A stretch of 64,000 nucleotides of DNA from Diaporthe sp. PMI_573 (Eukaryota; Ascomycota; Sordariomycetes; Diaporthales; Diaporthaceae): NCBI GenBank assembly GCA_021399435.1, contig JAJTUP010000034.1:766765-830764 (forward strand), in the 5' to 3' direction. The notes below the pieces were generated by a model, which did not search any database, was not told the DNA's origin, and saw nothing but the letters and a program-made list of their open reading frames with translations. The translations under genes were made by a program, and so were the position numbers. Positions 20,651 to 32,245 of this stretch are shown here, piece after piece; positions within the stretch are counted from its first letter, which is position 1, and every line of letters starts with the position of its first letter.

Positions 20651-21947
20651 CTTGGGATGAGGTCCGAGTTGGCTCTTGAGTTTCTGTACCGGAACAGATG
20701 CGCGTGGCTGGTCTCTCTGCCGACAACTTGGAGAGAACTGCGGCCGGAGCGAGTATATCAAGAGGCTAAAAGAAGGAATGAATCTCGACCTGATGGTAGG
20801 CACAAACAGCGCAACACTTGAGTCGATCTTGACTCCATGGTCTTATAATTGAGCACTTGAGAATATTTGGTGTTTTCAGTTGTCGTCGGAATTGAGGTCG
20901 CGGTGCACGATTCGCGCAACGATGTCGTTCCTAAGCGCGCCACGGAATATTTACAAAGCAGTCCGTCTTGGCTCGTCTCGTGACCCTGGAAGCGTGCCCC
21001 GTTCAGAAATTGCGACACTGTCAGCGGAGGGGAGGTTCCGCATCTGAGCTTCGGAAGAGCGCCGACTCTTCGGAGACTCGCTGCTCGGCCTGGTTGGAGA
21101 AGGAGGTGAGCCGGAAACAGCAGAGTGAAGGGGAAAACACTTAGGCATTGGTATCTTTAGATATTTCGCACGAGGCAGGCCTTTCTGAAGATCCCTCAAC
21201 CACTCCACGGCTTATCGAGTGTCAGCCATGCTGAGTTTATTGCATCCACCGCCCAAGTTCTCCATTATTTTGGAAGACCGCCGCGAAAGGACAAGCCGGG
21301 TGTCTTTGCCTATTTGGATCTCCCGGGTCCACTTTCGTGCGGCAGTGTTCAAGTGCCCGTATTCTAGTACCGCCACATGTGCAGCTTGGCACAGTTCCGA
21401 AGAACGGGCTGCCTCGGCACTTCTCCGGATTATGCTTATCTGCAAACGTTAATTGTGAGGTGTAGGATCGCTTCAAGAATATCTCCGTGTGATCTAATGC
21501 ATGCTTGCGCCTTACTGCCGCACACATGGTATATAGGAGCTTGACCTAAGTTCAGGTTGCAACCCGCAGCATCTTTAACAGCTTGACATGGCATTTCTTT
21601 CTCTAAGCCAGTATTTTGAGCAATTGTAAATGAAAAATCAACATGTGAGTCACCTGGCCATCATCTGTGCCTATCCGAATTTACGCTTTAAAATACAAGC
21701 ATTGGCGACGGAGCTGCATTTCAGAAGAGCTTGTTACAATACAATCCCGTCCTGGCTAGTTTCTAGAGATTATTTAACTCAAAACACCCAACCTAGTTAA
21801 ATTGAATTACCAAGGAGGCATCCGAAGGTATGAGTCGATTCGTCTTGACTCCTAGACAAGAGCTAAGTTCCTCGCGAGGAGCTTACCCGCAGACTTCCAC
21901 CCCCGAAAGACCAATCAGTACGCTAGAGGGAAAGATCAATTCCCATC
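20651..21947. other. Intergenic, AT-richer spacer upstream of the arabinanase gene
   Basis: No gene is supported. Sequence around 21540-21830 is AT-richer than the gene regions and has many small stops, as in degenerate repeat-derived DNA. The first few hundred bases should hold the arabinanase promoter. Confidence 0.45.
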
Positions 21948-22480
21948 TCAGTTGAACCCCTCCTGGGCTGTCTTCTGGGTCCCTTTGGCCGGAGTCTCCC
22001 ATGGCTCCATGTTCTTCACCCAGTTCTCCAACGTTGGGTTGGGTATATATCCGGGCTCGAAGAGACCTTTCATTATTGTCTCAGTGAAGATCCCGATATC
22101 TACAGAGAACAATGCTCACTTTCCCCAAAACTCACCTGCCTTAAGAAATGTCAAGCCAGGCTTGCTAGCCGACCTCAGCCAGATGCCTGCGCCGCAGCCG
22201 TCGCACCAGGTGCGCGTCATCTCGTTCCCGCTGTCCGCCTTCTGCGTGTAGGTCTTGGGCTCCGGACTCATGGTCTGGATGTCTGCCGTCTGCACGAAGA
22301 GGTGGGCCGAGTGCCTCCATCCGTCAGCCTAAGGCGTAGTACTTGGATGTGGGCTTGAATCCTCTCTGCCCCAGGGTGCACACCAGGGGGGATGGGAACG
22401 TTCTGCTGCTCACATTGAGCTGGCCCATTTGCGTCAGTCGATACAGTCTGATGTAGATGGCGTGGTCAGCTCTGCTGTGC
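21948..22480 (-). pseudogene. GFA-domain (CENP-V/GFA-like) gene remnant
   Basis: The minus-strand reading shows the C-terminal part of a GFA-family protein (Mss4-like zinc fold). Blocks are FVQTADIQTMSPEPKTY, ADSGNEMTRTWCDGCGAGIW with the zinc-binding C-X2-C, and PGLTFLKAG. The last block (EPGYIPNPTLENWVKNMEPW) ends at the TGA at 21948. The gene looks damaged. The upstream C-I-D-C-R-K-W-like region near 22430 has a TGA where a cysteine is expected. The last two blocks are separated by a 36-nt stretch with a stop that is too short for a normal intron, although it has GTGAGT and TGTAG ends. The N-terminal C-X-C zinc motif was not found. It is most likely a decayed gene; a badly resolved functional gene with very short introns is the alternative. 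Confidence 0.5.
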
Positions 22481-22936
22481 CTGGGAACCAAGTCCGCTGC
22501 GCGCGGCTCATGTACACGTAGCAGTCGACAATTTGTGTCACTCACGACATAAGTTTATGTCTGTGGGCTTTGGTATCGTATAGACATGCCGGCCGCAGTT
22601 GCAACTTCCAGTAATTATGTTGACTATTTTGACTTTTCCTGTCTTGTTGTTTTGAGGCTATTGTAACCCACATTGATTGCACATGAGATTTGGTGAGCAG
22701 ACAGGTACTTGAGATGCTCAGACTTTGAGAGCGTCTCAAAGTTTATGGATGCATTATCGTCATAGCAGCCGTTGAAGAAAACGTCATACCCCCTTCTCCC
22801 GGGGTACTAAGTTTGGAAGAAGACCGCTAGCTGTTTCTATAAATGACACTAGCTTCAGCTACATCAATTAACATCACGACAAATTGAAAACCCTAACGTC
22901 CAAACCTCCCTTTCCTGCGCACTAGTACCACTAAAA

Positions 22937-23321
22937 TCACATAAATTATTACAGTAACACAACCACAGTCCAAAAAATAATAATCCGAAAACGTTATAGT
23001 GGAATCCCGATGTTTTGCTTACCTCCTGTCGTGTTATTCTATAGGAAGTTGTTCCGCAGAAGACTTTCCCAATGGAGATCTTCCCAGGGGAGGCTATTCC
23101 AGAGGAGGTTATCCCAGAGGAGATCATCCCACAGGTGGTTGGGCAGTGCTTATTGCCCCATCTCCAGTGGGGAACATCCTCTCGTGGAACAACATTCTGT
23201 AGAAAAGCCCCCCATAGGATAACATCCTATAGGATAATCGGGTACCTAGAAGGTAGGCAAGCTATAGGGGCTCCGCATTATTGTTTTTGCATTGGCTGGG
23301 TTGATGTAAAGGTGTAAGTGA
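22937..23321. repeat. Dispersed repeat copy R3 (inverted, foldback form)
   Basis: The left end, TCACATAAATTATTACAG at 22937, is the reverse complement of the exit terminus (CTGCAATAATGTATGTGA) of the other copies. Both inner sides continue into exit-block sequence: reversed GGTAAGCAAAAC near 23020 on the left, and GAAGGTAGGCAAG with GGGGCTCCGCA near 23250 on the right. The centre holds 15-bp units of TCCCAGAGGAGGTTA type and a GGGCAGTGCTTATTGCCC hairpin near 23142. The right terminus is degraded and ends at about 23321. This copy therefore has terminal inverted repeats around a palindromic core. Confidence 0.75.
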
Positions 23322-23462
23322 TTGATTGTCTAAATAGGGTCTTGAATTTCTCCTCGAGCACATGGATCATCATGCAAGTCGCCCGCTAACCTCCATGATA
23401 GGTATCTGGGATGCAAGCATTCATTCCATGGAGCAACATGTCATCACCTTAGAAATGAGGGC

Positions 23463-24560
23463 TTAAAGCGCCAGCAGACTCTGCAGCACTTCAATGAAGC
23501 GGACCCGAAATGACTCTCTGAATCCCTCATGAGCCCGCTGCATAGACTGGAGTATGCTTCGCTCCTCCCGTCGTCGTGTAACACACACCCCCACGCCGCT
23601 CTCTCCGTTCTCCTCGGCAGTGACAGGGTAGCTCATGTTGATCCTGTCAAGTTGCCGGTTGGCAACACGATACAGCTCCATGGTCTTGCAGTCGAGACCC
23701 ACGATGAGCCAGTTGAGCTCGCAGGCGGCCTTTTCCAATGCTTGCTTCCTTTCTCCATCGCCCAGGGCGTCGCAAAGAGTCACGGCTCGGCTCAAGGACA
23801 ACTTGAGGGTCCTTTGGTCGGTGACTGGGGCATCTTGAGAAAGTATGTCGATGCAGTTGCCGATCAGATCCGACACAGACCGCACGCCGTTCTTGAGGTC
23901 CATTGTGCCGTCTGGTATGGAAATGGCGCTATTGGTAGTATTTTCCACGTTGCCTCGACCGTATGTCTGGTCCCCCAGAGTCTTCCGCTCCGTTTCTGGG
24001 ATGCATCTTTGAAAGAAACCGTACGTCGCTTCCAAAACAACTTGCCTCACTGCACGGCCAACAAACGCCAGCGTCTCTCCGTCAAGATTGGAGAGCTTCG
24101 AGTCTGGATTGTCAGCGAGGACATCCTCAAGGCTGCGCTGGGCGTGTCCGTCTGAATTGGTTTCCTCAGTCGTCAAGTGAACAGGCGCGGGTTGGACCTT
24201 GAAAATATTGATCCCACGGCTTTCGACAGTCGAAGCCTCGCCAAACAGTGAGTTGTAGGCCTCGTCAGGTTTGGCAGGTGAAACATCCACCAGAGTCACA
24301 TCCTGATCTCCTTCGTCATGAGCGTTGATCGTCGATGGATTGAAGGTAAGCATTCCGTGATTGACTGCTAGGTCGATGTGGCCACCTCGGAGTGACGCTT
24401 CGGATGCCTCGTCGGGGATCATGTTGGCACGCCGGGATTGGTCTTGGTTGCAAGTATTGTCCTGATATACGGCGATGTTGTGGCTTGCCTGTCTCTGGTT
24501 GTTGCTCTTGGCCTTCTTCGCCGCCTTCTGTTTTGACTTGTTCCCTCTGTTCCTTGCCAT
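23463..24560 (-). CDS. Hypothetical protein, basic N-terminus
   Basis: A 365-residue single frame starts at the ATG at 24560 (MARNRGNKSKQKAAKKAKSN), a Lys/Arg-rich stretch that could be a nuclear or nucleolar signal. The middle is acidic and polar with DVTLVDVSPAKPDEAYNSLFG. The C-terminal half is helical with paired Cys (FFQRCIPETERK, LIGNCIDIL, ACELNWLIVGLDCKTMELYRV), which may form a helical bundle. No known domain was recognised. On the same strand, just upstream (24561-24910), another frame is protein-like but contains one TAA at 24782-24784. The true gene may therefore be longer, spliced, or itself decaying. Its position in the repeat-bearing zone fits an orphan or fast-evolving gene. 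Confidence 0.55.
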   Translation of the reverse strand: MARNRGNKSKQKAAKKAKSNNQRQASHNIAVYQDNTCNQDQSRRANMIPDEASEASLRGGHIDLAVNHGMLTFNPSTINAHDEGDQDVTLVDVSPAKPDEAYNSLFGEASTVESRGINIFKVQPAPVHLTTEETNSDGHAQRSLEDVLADNPDSKLSNLDGETLAFVGRAVRQVVLEATYGFFQRCIPETERKTLGDQTYGRGNVENTTNSAISIPDGTMDLKNGVRSVSDLIGNCIDILSQDAPVTDQRTLKLSLSRAVTLCDALGDGERKQALEKAACELNWLIVGLDCKTMELYRVANRQLDRINMSYPVTAEENGESGVGVCVTRRREERSILQSMQRAHEGFRESFRVRFIEVLQSLLAL

Positions 24561-25052
24561 GCCGTTTGTCCAAGGCTGACGTCCTCAGCACGTTTTGAAG
24601 ATTCGTTTGCCAATGGGCGCCACGCTTCAAATATTCGATCGAGCTCTGGTAGACCAGGCTGTGTCCTAGACTTGAGTTCTGTTTGCAACGTGTCAAGGAG
24701 CTTTTGGACCTCCAGACATTGGTATTTGTCGCGGGGCTCGTTGAGTGAGGAGGATGTTTTTGCAGACTCCTTGGGAGAAGTTTACTTCAGGGGAACAAAT
24801 TCAGAGGTCACCAGTAACTGCTCTTTTTGCAAAGATGTGGACAGGTTTCGGGCAGGCGCGACGGAATGAAGCTGTCCCACGTTCAAAGGGTCCCCCTCTG
24901 GGTGTAGTTACAAGCTGGCAATCGTCTCAAGTTTGAGAGGTCAGGATAGTCAATGGTCTGCCTTTGGTGATATCTTGTTCGTTCTTCTTCGCCTCACCAT
25001 GACATCAAACGCTCGCTTGCACTCTCTTGAGTCTCACTCCCACTAAACCACT

Positions 25053-26658
25053 CTAGGTGTCGGTTGATTGAGCTGCATCTCTTCGCGCCTTCGCCCCGGC
25101 CTTTAGTGATTCCCATTTGTCGCGGTACTTGTCAAGATTGTGCCTGAGGCGTTTGTTGTCCTTCTCAAGCACCTCAAACTGTTTACTGGCCGTGAGTAAC
25201 TCCTCCTCCAGATCCTGGTTCCTCCTCTTCAGCGCCTCATCAGCCGCTGGGCCCTGGGCGCCACCACTATGTGACATTGGTGATCCAGGTCTAGCAATGC
25301 GCATGCTGTCCGCCAGTGCGAGGCGAGAGTGCTGAGCACTGGCCTCAAATAGTTGCAAGCGCTTTGTGACCCTGTCGAGCATACTCTTCAGGCTGGCATT
25401 CTCGGTGCTGAGCTCCTCGATGACATTGTAAAGATCCCGCTCCGTCTGACTCTTACCTACTCGGCGCTTGGTTTTCGGAGAGATAGACGCTTGGGACTCC
25501 CTCGCATCAACAAAGTCATCCTCGTCAGGGTCGTCAACCGTCTCCGCTTCACCCTCGTGAAGTGATGCGGCCATGGCACGCCTCCTCTCCTTCTGGTCAA
25601 AGTTTAATATATTTGCATATGAAACGGTGTGGCCACTGGTAGGCACGACATAGAACGAGTCGTTCACAGCATGGCCGTCGCGATGCACTGCACGTAAGGC
25701 AGCTTTTGAGTATATCTTGGACAAGTCTGGTTCCTCGCCCGGTGGTGGTATAGCCTTGCCGCGATCTCGCTTTTGTGGCGGAACTTCGAGTGTGGTGATC
25801 TCTGCAGTAGATTCCTCGGTGATCAGAGGCAGGCCGGCGAAAGCCAAGGGCGTTGAGAGGCGGTTGATGATGTTGCCAAAGGTGCTGTAGAACCGAGAGA
25901 AGCCCTCATCAGCTGCTGCATTCCCAGGCGCAGGCTCGGTCTCAACAGCCTCGTGGAGAGAGGGAGGCCGCGAGCTCTGGGATGGAGCTTGAGTAGGAGG
26001 CACCCAACTCGGCTTCGGCTTTCCGGTCTTGCTGTCGAGCATGTGTTGCATTTTTGTGCGCGAACCGGTATTCCGAGCCGTCAGATCAACGTTTCCTGGG
26101 GCCTGGTCATTTGATATGCTAGGCGCAAGTGGTTGACCCCGATACCGTGAGGCACGGATGCCCCGCGCCGACGCCAAGTTGCTCGCGATGGAGGACGAAA
26201 GCTCTCGGGATGGAGGATAGCGGCGCTGCGGTGTCAAGCCGGGTATGGCTGCAGGGGCCTTCGATGCGCTGCCCGCGACAGGACCAGGCGAGGCATCAGA
26301 GCCGGCGGCCTCGGCGTGGTCTTTGTCTCCTGCCTCGCGATCATGGTTCTCGGAGGTCGCGTGTTTACCGGGATGGTCTACGGAGAATTTGATAAGCTCT
26401 GAAAGCTTCTGGTGGTGTTGTTCGAGCAGCCGAAGGGTCCGAAGGGCCTCGATGCTGGACGTGGCTTTTGCGGCATTGGAGAACTCTCCTGCGGCGAGGG
26501 TATGCTCGTTGATGGCGACGGTGGAGTCGGCGGTCTGCGTAGCGTCCAAGGCAGCTTTGGCATGATCATGCGCCTGTCAAGACCCGGTCAGCATGGGCCG
26601 TCCTGCCGCCACGGAGAAGAACGGATGAGCATGCCTTGATGAGAGGCGCAGAGTCCAT
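25053..26658 (-). CDS. MIT-domain and coiled-coil protein, Atg38/NRBF2-like
   Basis: Exons on the minus strand are 26658-26635 and 26573-25053, giving 514 residues. The first exon is only 24 nt (MDSAPLIK) and joins AHDHAKAALDATQ, restoring a three-helix MIT-type start followed by AAGEFSNAAKATSSIEALRTL. The 61-nt intron begins with GC (AAG|GCATGC), has a GCTGACC branch site and ends TTGACAG, so it is a GC-AG intron. After a disordered Pro/Ser-rich middle, two coiled coils are visible: residues near 390-435 (ERDLYNVIEELSTENASL) and 460-505 (RRNQDLEEELLTASKQFEV). MIT plus C-terminal coiled coil is the layout of Atg38/NRBF2, the subunit that links Atg14 and Vps34 in autophagy PI3-kinase complex I. 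The assignment rests on layout and is not certain. Confidence 0.7.
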
Positions 26659-27743
26659 GGTGCTCGGGTCGAGCAATATGAGCCCTATCGCAGCCGGTGT
26701 CGCTCGCGCAAGACACGAACCGCCAAGTCAGGACGAGGGCTACATGTGCGCCTGCGCGACTGGGGAACCAGGCAGGTTACAAACAACCCGTTTCGAGGGG
26801 TCGTGATGGTTTGGTGCACGGGTTTTAACTAGTGGTCCGCTCGTGGTGAGGTCCAAGAGTCCTTCAGCAAAGGCAGGGCGAGTTGCTTGCTGACCCGCTG
26901 TGGTGAGTTGAGTCTTGTCACACGGGGATGTACAAAGTATGGCTGGCGGGATGAAGCCGAGGGGCTATCGGGGCCGAAGGAGAAAGGAGCTTCTGGTCCG
27001 AATGCCTGCCCCGAGGCCAAGCACTTCTTTGGTCTGAGCAGGCCTATGGTCTTGGTTCCATCCAACCACGACAGGATGACGTGAAACATTACCGACCATG
27101 ATATTCCCATTGCCTCTAGCCTAAACAAAATACAGCAAGGACGGTTGGTACATACCGCATATGCTGACGGCTTCCCGCGGGCTTAGACTACGTAGCTACC
27201 TACCTATAGAGGTACCTATAGGCAACCCCAGATCCCTCTACTGCCTGGCAGCCTTGCACAAATGCAAGACTGGTTGGTGGCTTGTCCAGAAGCCGTCGTA
27301 GCCGGCGTACGAGGTCGCCACACACTGGAGCAGCATCCCTCCGTATTCATTTGCCAACATTGTTGGTGTTGTCTTGGACGTAATAGACAAGCAGGCATTC
27401 TACGTCCACTACAGCTTCTGTGACGGCGCTCAATGCCAACCGTGCCACTACCATTGTCAATGCTCACCAGTACTGCTCTAATCGAGGAACATCGAGAGCA
27501 AAGAGAGCAACGGACCATTCGACTCGCACACGCGTTGCCATGACGTCGACCGGGACTGGACCCTCGAGCCGACACGATACCCACCGACCTTATTGACTCG
27601 ACTTGCCTTGCGCGCGCCTGAGCCTGCAGTTGCGAGTCGCGTGGGTAGACGACGGGATCCCCAGCCGACCAAGAAACTAACCTTGGGAAGAAACGGCTTG
27701 GAAGTTTTGACTTTTAGACCATTGCGGGCCAGGCTCAAGCCAC
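26659..27743. other. Intergenic, divergent promoter region
   Basis: It lies between the 5' ends of the MIT-protein gene and the Lam-like gene. Short TACCTA/TATAGG palindromic motifs occur at 27190-27225. They resemble the motif inside the dispersed repeats but lack the flanking blocks, so they are not called a copy. No gene is seen. Confidence 0.45.
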
Positions 27744-30700
27744 ATGGCGCCCGACATGTCGGATAGGACGCTGGGAAAGCTCCTGAGAAAGTCGCGGTCT
27801 CTCCGCCGCGGGAGAGGAGGGTCCGTGGACGCCGACACCGACGGAGACAGCATTGGAAGTGACAGCGCTACGGTGTCGCTGCCACGAGGGCGGTCCGGGC
27901 GGTCCAGCATCAGACGCAGTCACACGTCTGACGTGCTTGGAGACGGCCAAGTCGACGACGGTCCCACCTACCCGGTTGTCGTCCACGTCCCAATCGACAA
28001 GGAGGCACTGGATGAGGATCCCAGCCTTACATCCTGCGACTCTGAAGACCCCGAAATGTAAGTGGTATAAACCAGCCTACCTATATCAGCGTTTCCTTAT
28101 TGCAATGCACCTCGCCGCCCCCCTCGGTATTACCCAGTTACCCCAGACTCTGGCACCGCGTCGCATGGCCCGTCGCATGGTCGAGGTTTATTCAGAGGCA
28201 CATCCCGGCACGCCAGCCTCTGCGCGAGAGCCTCCAAAGCATGTCGTTGTCTGAGGTCTGAGATCTCAGGCCTGACAACTCAGGTCTGCGGCCTGAGAGG
28301 TCCAGCCCGCCAGCCCTCCCTGCCCTCCCAGAGTCGCAACGTTCGCCTGGGTGCGAATTGCGCTGGACCCCAAATGCCAATCCGTGGGGCTGCCCATCTT
28401 GATGCTGCGACTGCGATGTGCTCCTAGCGCCGCCCCTGAGACTTTCCCACACGTTGGCCCCTCGTCCCCCCTCGCCCCTCGCCCCAGGGCGCCGTCCCAC
28501 CCCCCAAATGCCCCCCCTGACCCCTACCCGCAGGAAGGGTGAGAGATCAATGAGCCGATCCTCCCCCAAGCCCGCGGAACGACTCCAATACGCAATACGC
28601 CGCACCACACGCCCAAGAGCCAACACCAGCACCGGCACGGTCAGCAATCTAATAAGGGCCTGGCCGAAGCTGACACCGACTATTACCGTCTCCATTGCTG
28701 TGCCACTGCAATGACCCTCCCAACTGCCCATAATTACTATCTTCTCTCACGAGCTCCCAGCCCAAAATAGCCATCCTTGCCAATCTCCTTTGTCCCTCGC
28801 TCAGCCCTTCCATCTGGACCCATACCCTTCACGAGCTACCCCCCTGAGCTCCCACCGGCCACCGTGCCGGCCTCTCTTTTCTTGGTACTGATCCTTCCCA
28901 CCACAGCCTTGCTACACAACGGCCGGCCGTGACCTCGAACCACCCGTCCCAGATCGGCTACCTGACCACCAACAACCCCCTCATACAATCCGAGTATTAC
29001 CAGCGAGGCTCTCAGCCTTCACAAGGCTCAGTCACCACGGAGCATCTAGGAGAGCCCGACCCTTTTGGGTCACCAAACCCGGTGGGACTTGCGCCTCCAG
29101 CATCGCAGTCCAGCAGGAGATCACCCTCACCTGTGGGACGGCTCAAGGGCGTCTTCAGGTCCAAAAAAAGCTCCTCGAAGCTGTCCGGGGGCGGGAGTGG
29201 AGCGTCTAGCCCAGAGAGGCGGCCGTCGACCGCAGGCCCGAGGCTGTCCTCCGACACAACCGACGCCCACAAGCTTACCGACCCTCCCAAGGCCCTTCTG
29301 ACGACCGACTCCGACTCCGACTTGAAGAATGCTGCTGTAGAAGAGCGGACGGAACAACAGAGAACAGGTTCATCGGAGCGCTTTCGTCGCCTTTCTAGGG
29401 GCCAATCGATCGTCACGAGCACCCCGCCGGGAACTCCTGGTGCTTCAGAACAGGGCACTCCAGTAATTGTCAACACCCCTCCCACGCCCACCGACTCTAC
29501 CAAACCCAAACTACCCAAGCTTCAGTCTCCGCAGCAGAGCACCGGCCCTGCCGAGGAACCTGCGCTGAGCCAGAGACGTGGCAGATCGGGTTCGGCAAGC
29601 CTGGTGCCCAGCAAGTTGTCCACCATCCATTCCGCGCCACTTACACCAACTCCCGAGAACGGCATTCCCACACCCTCCAACCCGGCCTCTGGTTTCTTTG
29701 GATCTGTGCTCTCCGCCGCACAGAACGCCGCCAACACTCTTACTAGCACTATCCAGAACACCAGCATCAGCCCGGGCGCCACCAAAAACAGAGGCCTGGG
29801 CCCTGCACAGAGCGTGCAGAGTAGCCGAGTCGAAGACGACAAGGTCGAGGTCGAGCCCTCCTTCGAGGCGTCGACCGACAGGGCGATGGAGTCTCACGAG
29901 CCTGCCGTCAAGACCCTTGGCACGGGTGACCTCAGCTTGAGCCACCTGGGCATCGATCCGACCGCCAGGTCCACCACGCCCACGAAGCCGAATTTCCCAG
30001 AACAGATCGACATCAACAGATCACGATCCGAGTCTGCGCCCGCGGAAACGACACCCATCAAACCCAACGGTGAGGTTCCGTGGGATGACACACAGAGACC
30101 GCAGTCTGTCTATCAGGGCTCAGAGCCGCCGTCGCATGGCGACAAGACGCCGCCGCCGGGGAGTTTGCATGAGGAAAGCACTGGTATACATCGGAGCGGC
30201 AGTATCAGAAGCGCCATTGGCCGCCACAACAGGAAACGCGGTAGCACCAATGGTACTGGAGGCACTGGCAATACGATAGGCGCCGCTCTCGCTTCTGCAA
30301 ATGCTGCTCTGTCACAGCCGGGCAGCGTACCTGGCGCACCGAAACTTACTGGGTTTGCGGTCGCGAGCAAGAAGCGGAACCGGGACTTTCATGCGTTCTT
30401 CAAGAGCGTTCCTGACGACGACTACCTTATTGAAGACTACAGCTGTGCTCTGCAACGCGAGATCCTGGCTCACGGACGACTGTACGTGTCTGAAGGTCAC
30501 CTATGCTTCAGCAGCAACATCCTCGGCTGGGTCACCACGCTGGTCATGAGTTTCGATGAGATTGTGTCTGTCGAGAAAAGGAGCACGGCTCTGCTGTTCA
30601 AGAACGGGCTGATGATCTCTACGCTTCACGCCAAACACATCTTCGCCAGTTTCACAAGCCGAGACTCCACGTACGACCTGATCGTAAAGATCTGGAAGCT

Positions 30701-32245
30701 GGGTCATCCCGAACTTCAGAGCTCCCTCAACGGGGTGCGCCTGGACGAAACGGGTGGCGACAAGACGGAGAAGGTCGATGCGCAGTCTATCGTCGGCAAC
30801 GATCAGAGCGCCTCAGCTTCTGCTGAAGAGGATGTAGACGCGGATGGGGACGAGAGTGAAGACGGTGACGATGTGTACGATGAGGACGAGGATGACGATG
30901 ATGTCCCTGCGCCAAACCAGACGGCAGATCCGCCACTGCTGGAGTCTGCTCTGGAGAAATCGGTGTCTCGCAAGCCCTCGGGAGCTGTCACTGCTAGTGT
31001 ACCAAACGAGAAGCCCAAGGACGCGCCCGCCGGAGCACCTGGCCAAGACTTCCCTGGTCCAGCTACACATGCACCCACTGACTGCGGTGACGCTGACTCA
31101 CACTACAAGAAGGTCGTCGGAGACGACATCATCCCAGCACCACTCGGAAAGGTCTATGACCTGATGTTTGGTCCTACCGCAGTCACGTGGATGGCGAAAT
31201 GGCTTACTGTAGACCAGAAGTGCACAGATCTACAATCGGAAGACAAGAAGGGGCTCACCCTGGACAACCGAACACGAAATTACACATATATCAAGCCGCT
31301 GAGTGGCCCAATTGGCCCGAAGCAGACCAAGTGTATCGTGTCAGAACATCTGGAGAACCTCGATCTCGAGAAGTCTGTCAACATTTTGGTCAGCACGCAA
31401 AACCCAGACGTTCCTAGTGGCAATGTCTTCAGCGTGAAGACCAAGTACTGTCTCTCTTGGGCCGAAAACAATGCAACACGGGTTCAAATCAACTGCATCG
31501 TGGAGTGGACTGGCAAAAGTTGGCTGAAAGGTAAAGCAAACTCCCATTCTAAAGGTCTGCGGTCCAGGACACCACGAGCTAATTCAGGCTAGGTCCCATC
31601 GAGAACGGTGCCAACGAAGGTCAGACGCAGTACTGCAAGGACCTTTTCGCAGGCCTCAAAGCAGCTGTGTCGTCGAAAGCCCGCCAGCCGCTCGCCGCCG
31701 GGGCCGGAAAGGGCAAGAAGAAGGGCAAGAAAGGCAAGGCAGCTGCAGTCTCCAACGTCACTAGCGACACTGAAGAGGCCACCAAAGCCTCCTCCAAGCA
31801 AGATTGGGGAATCCTCGAGCCGCTGCATGGCATTTTGGGGCCTGTGGTGGATATTGTCGGACCAATTCTTACAGGCAACGTTGTATACGGTCTGCTCGTT
31901 GGTCTGCTGGTCGCTGCTTGGTTCGGGTTCGGCTTTAACCCAAGACCAATCGCCAGGCCTTACGGCTCGGAGCTTGGCTTCTATGGCTACCCCGATCGAC
32001 TTGCTGCCTATGAAGAGATGTGGCGGCGCGAGGAGAGCGAGCTCTGGGAGTGGCTTGAAGAGCGCGTCGGCATGGACCGTCTGAACAGCGGCGAGATTCA
32101 CACGCGGAAGAAGGTGGTTGAACCACGCACCATGGCCGAGAAGCTGAGAGAAGATCGCATGGATGAGAGCGAGGTTAAGGAAGCAATCAGGATAACCGAG
32201 GAGAAGCTGGAGGTTCTGAAGTCGGTTGTCAACAAGAAAGGTTAA
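27744..32245 (+). CDS. GRAM-VASt membrane-contact-site sterol transfer protein (Lam/Ysp2-like)
   Basis: Exons proposed are 27744-28057, 28907-31530 and 31593-32245, giving 1196 residues. Exon 2 to exon 3 is secure (GTAAAG to GCTAG, 62 nt). Exon 1 to exon 2 is an 849-nt intron, GTAAGT to CCACAG, in matching phase but unusually long. Domains: a disordered Ser/Pro-rich N-terminal half; a GRAM domain at about 584-690 (FHAFFKSVPDDDYLIEDYSC, LYVSEGHLCFSSNI); an acidic run of Asp and Glu at about 745-770; a VASt/StART-like domain at about 838-1000 (PLGKVYDLMFGP, LDNRTRNYTYIKPLSGPIG); a Lys/Gly-rich linker; one membrane helix at about 1075-1095; and a helical tail. Family members sit in the ER at contacts with the plasma membrane or other organelles and move sterols through the VASt cavity. 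The C-terminal membrane helix fits that anchoring. Confidence 0.88.

Noticed and set aside
22999..23202. Small protein with GGY/RGG pentapeptide repeats
   Set aside because: Same cause inside repeat R3. The opposite strand gives an equally open frame, which argues against coding.
27185..27230. TACCTATAGAGG/CCTATAGG motifs as a seventh repeat copy
   Set aside because: The palindromic motif alone is short and common here; neither the entry nor the exit block is present.
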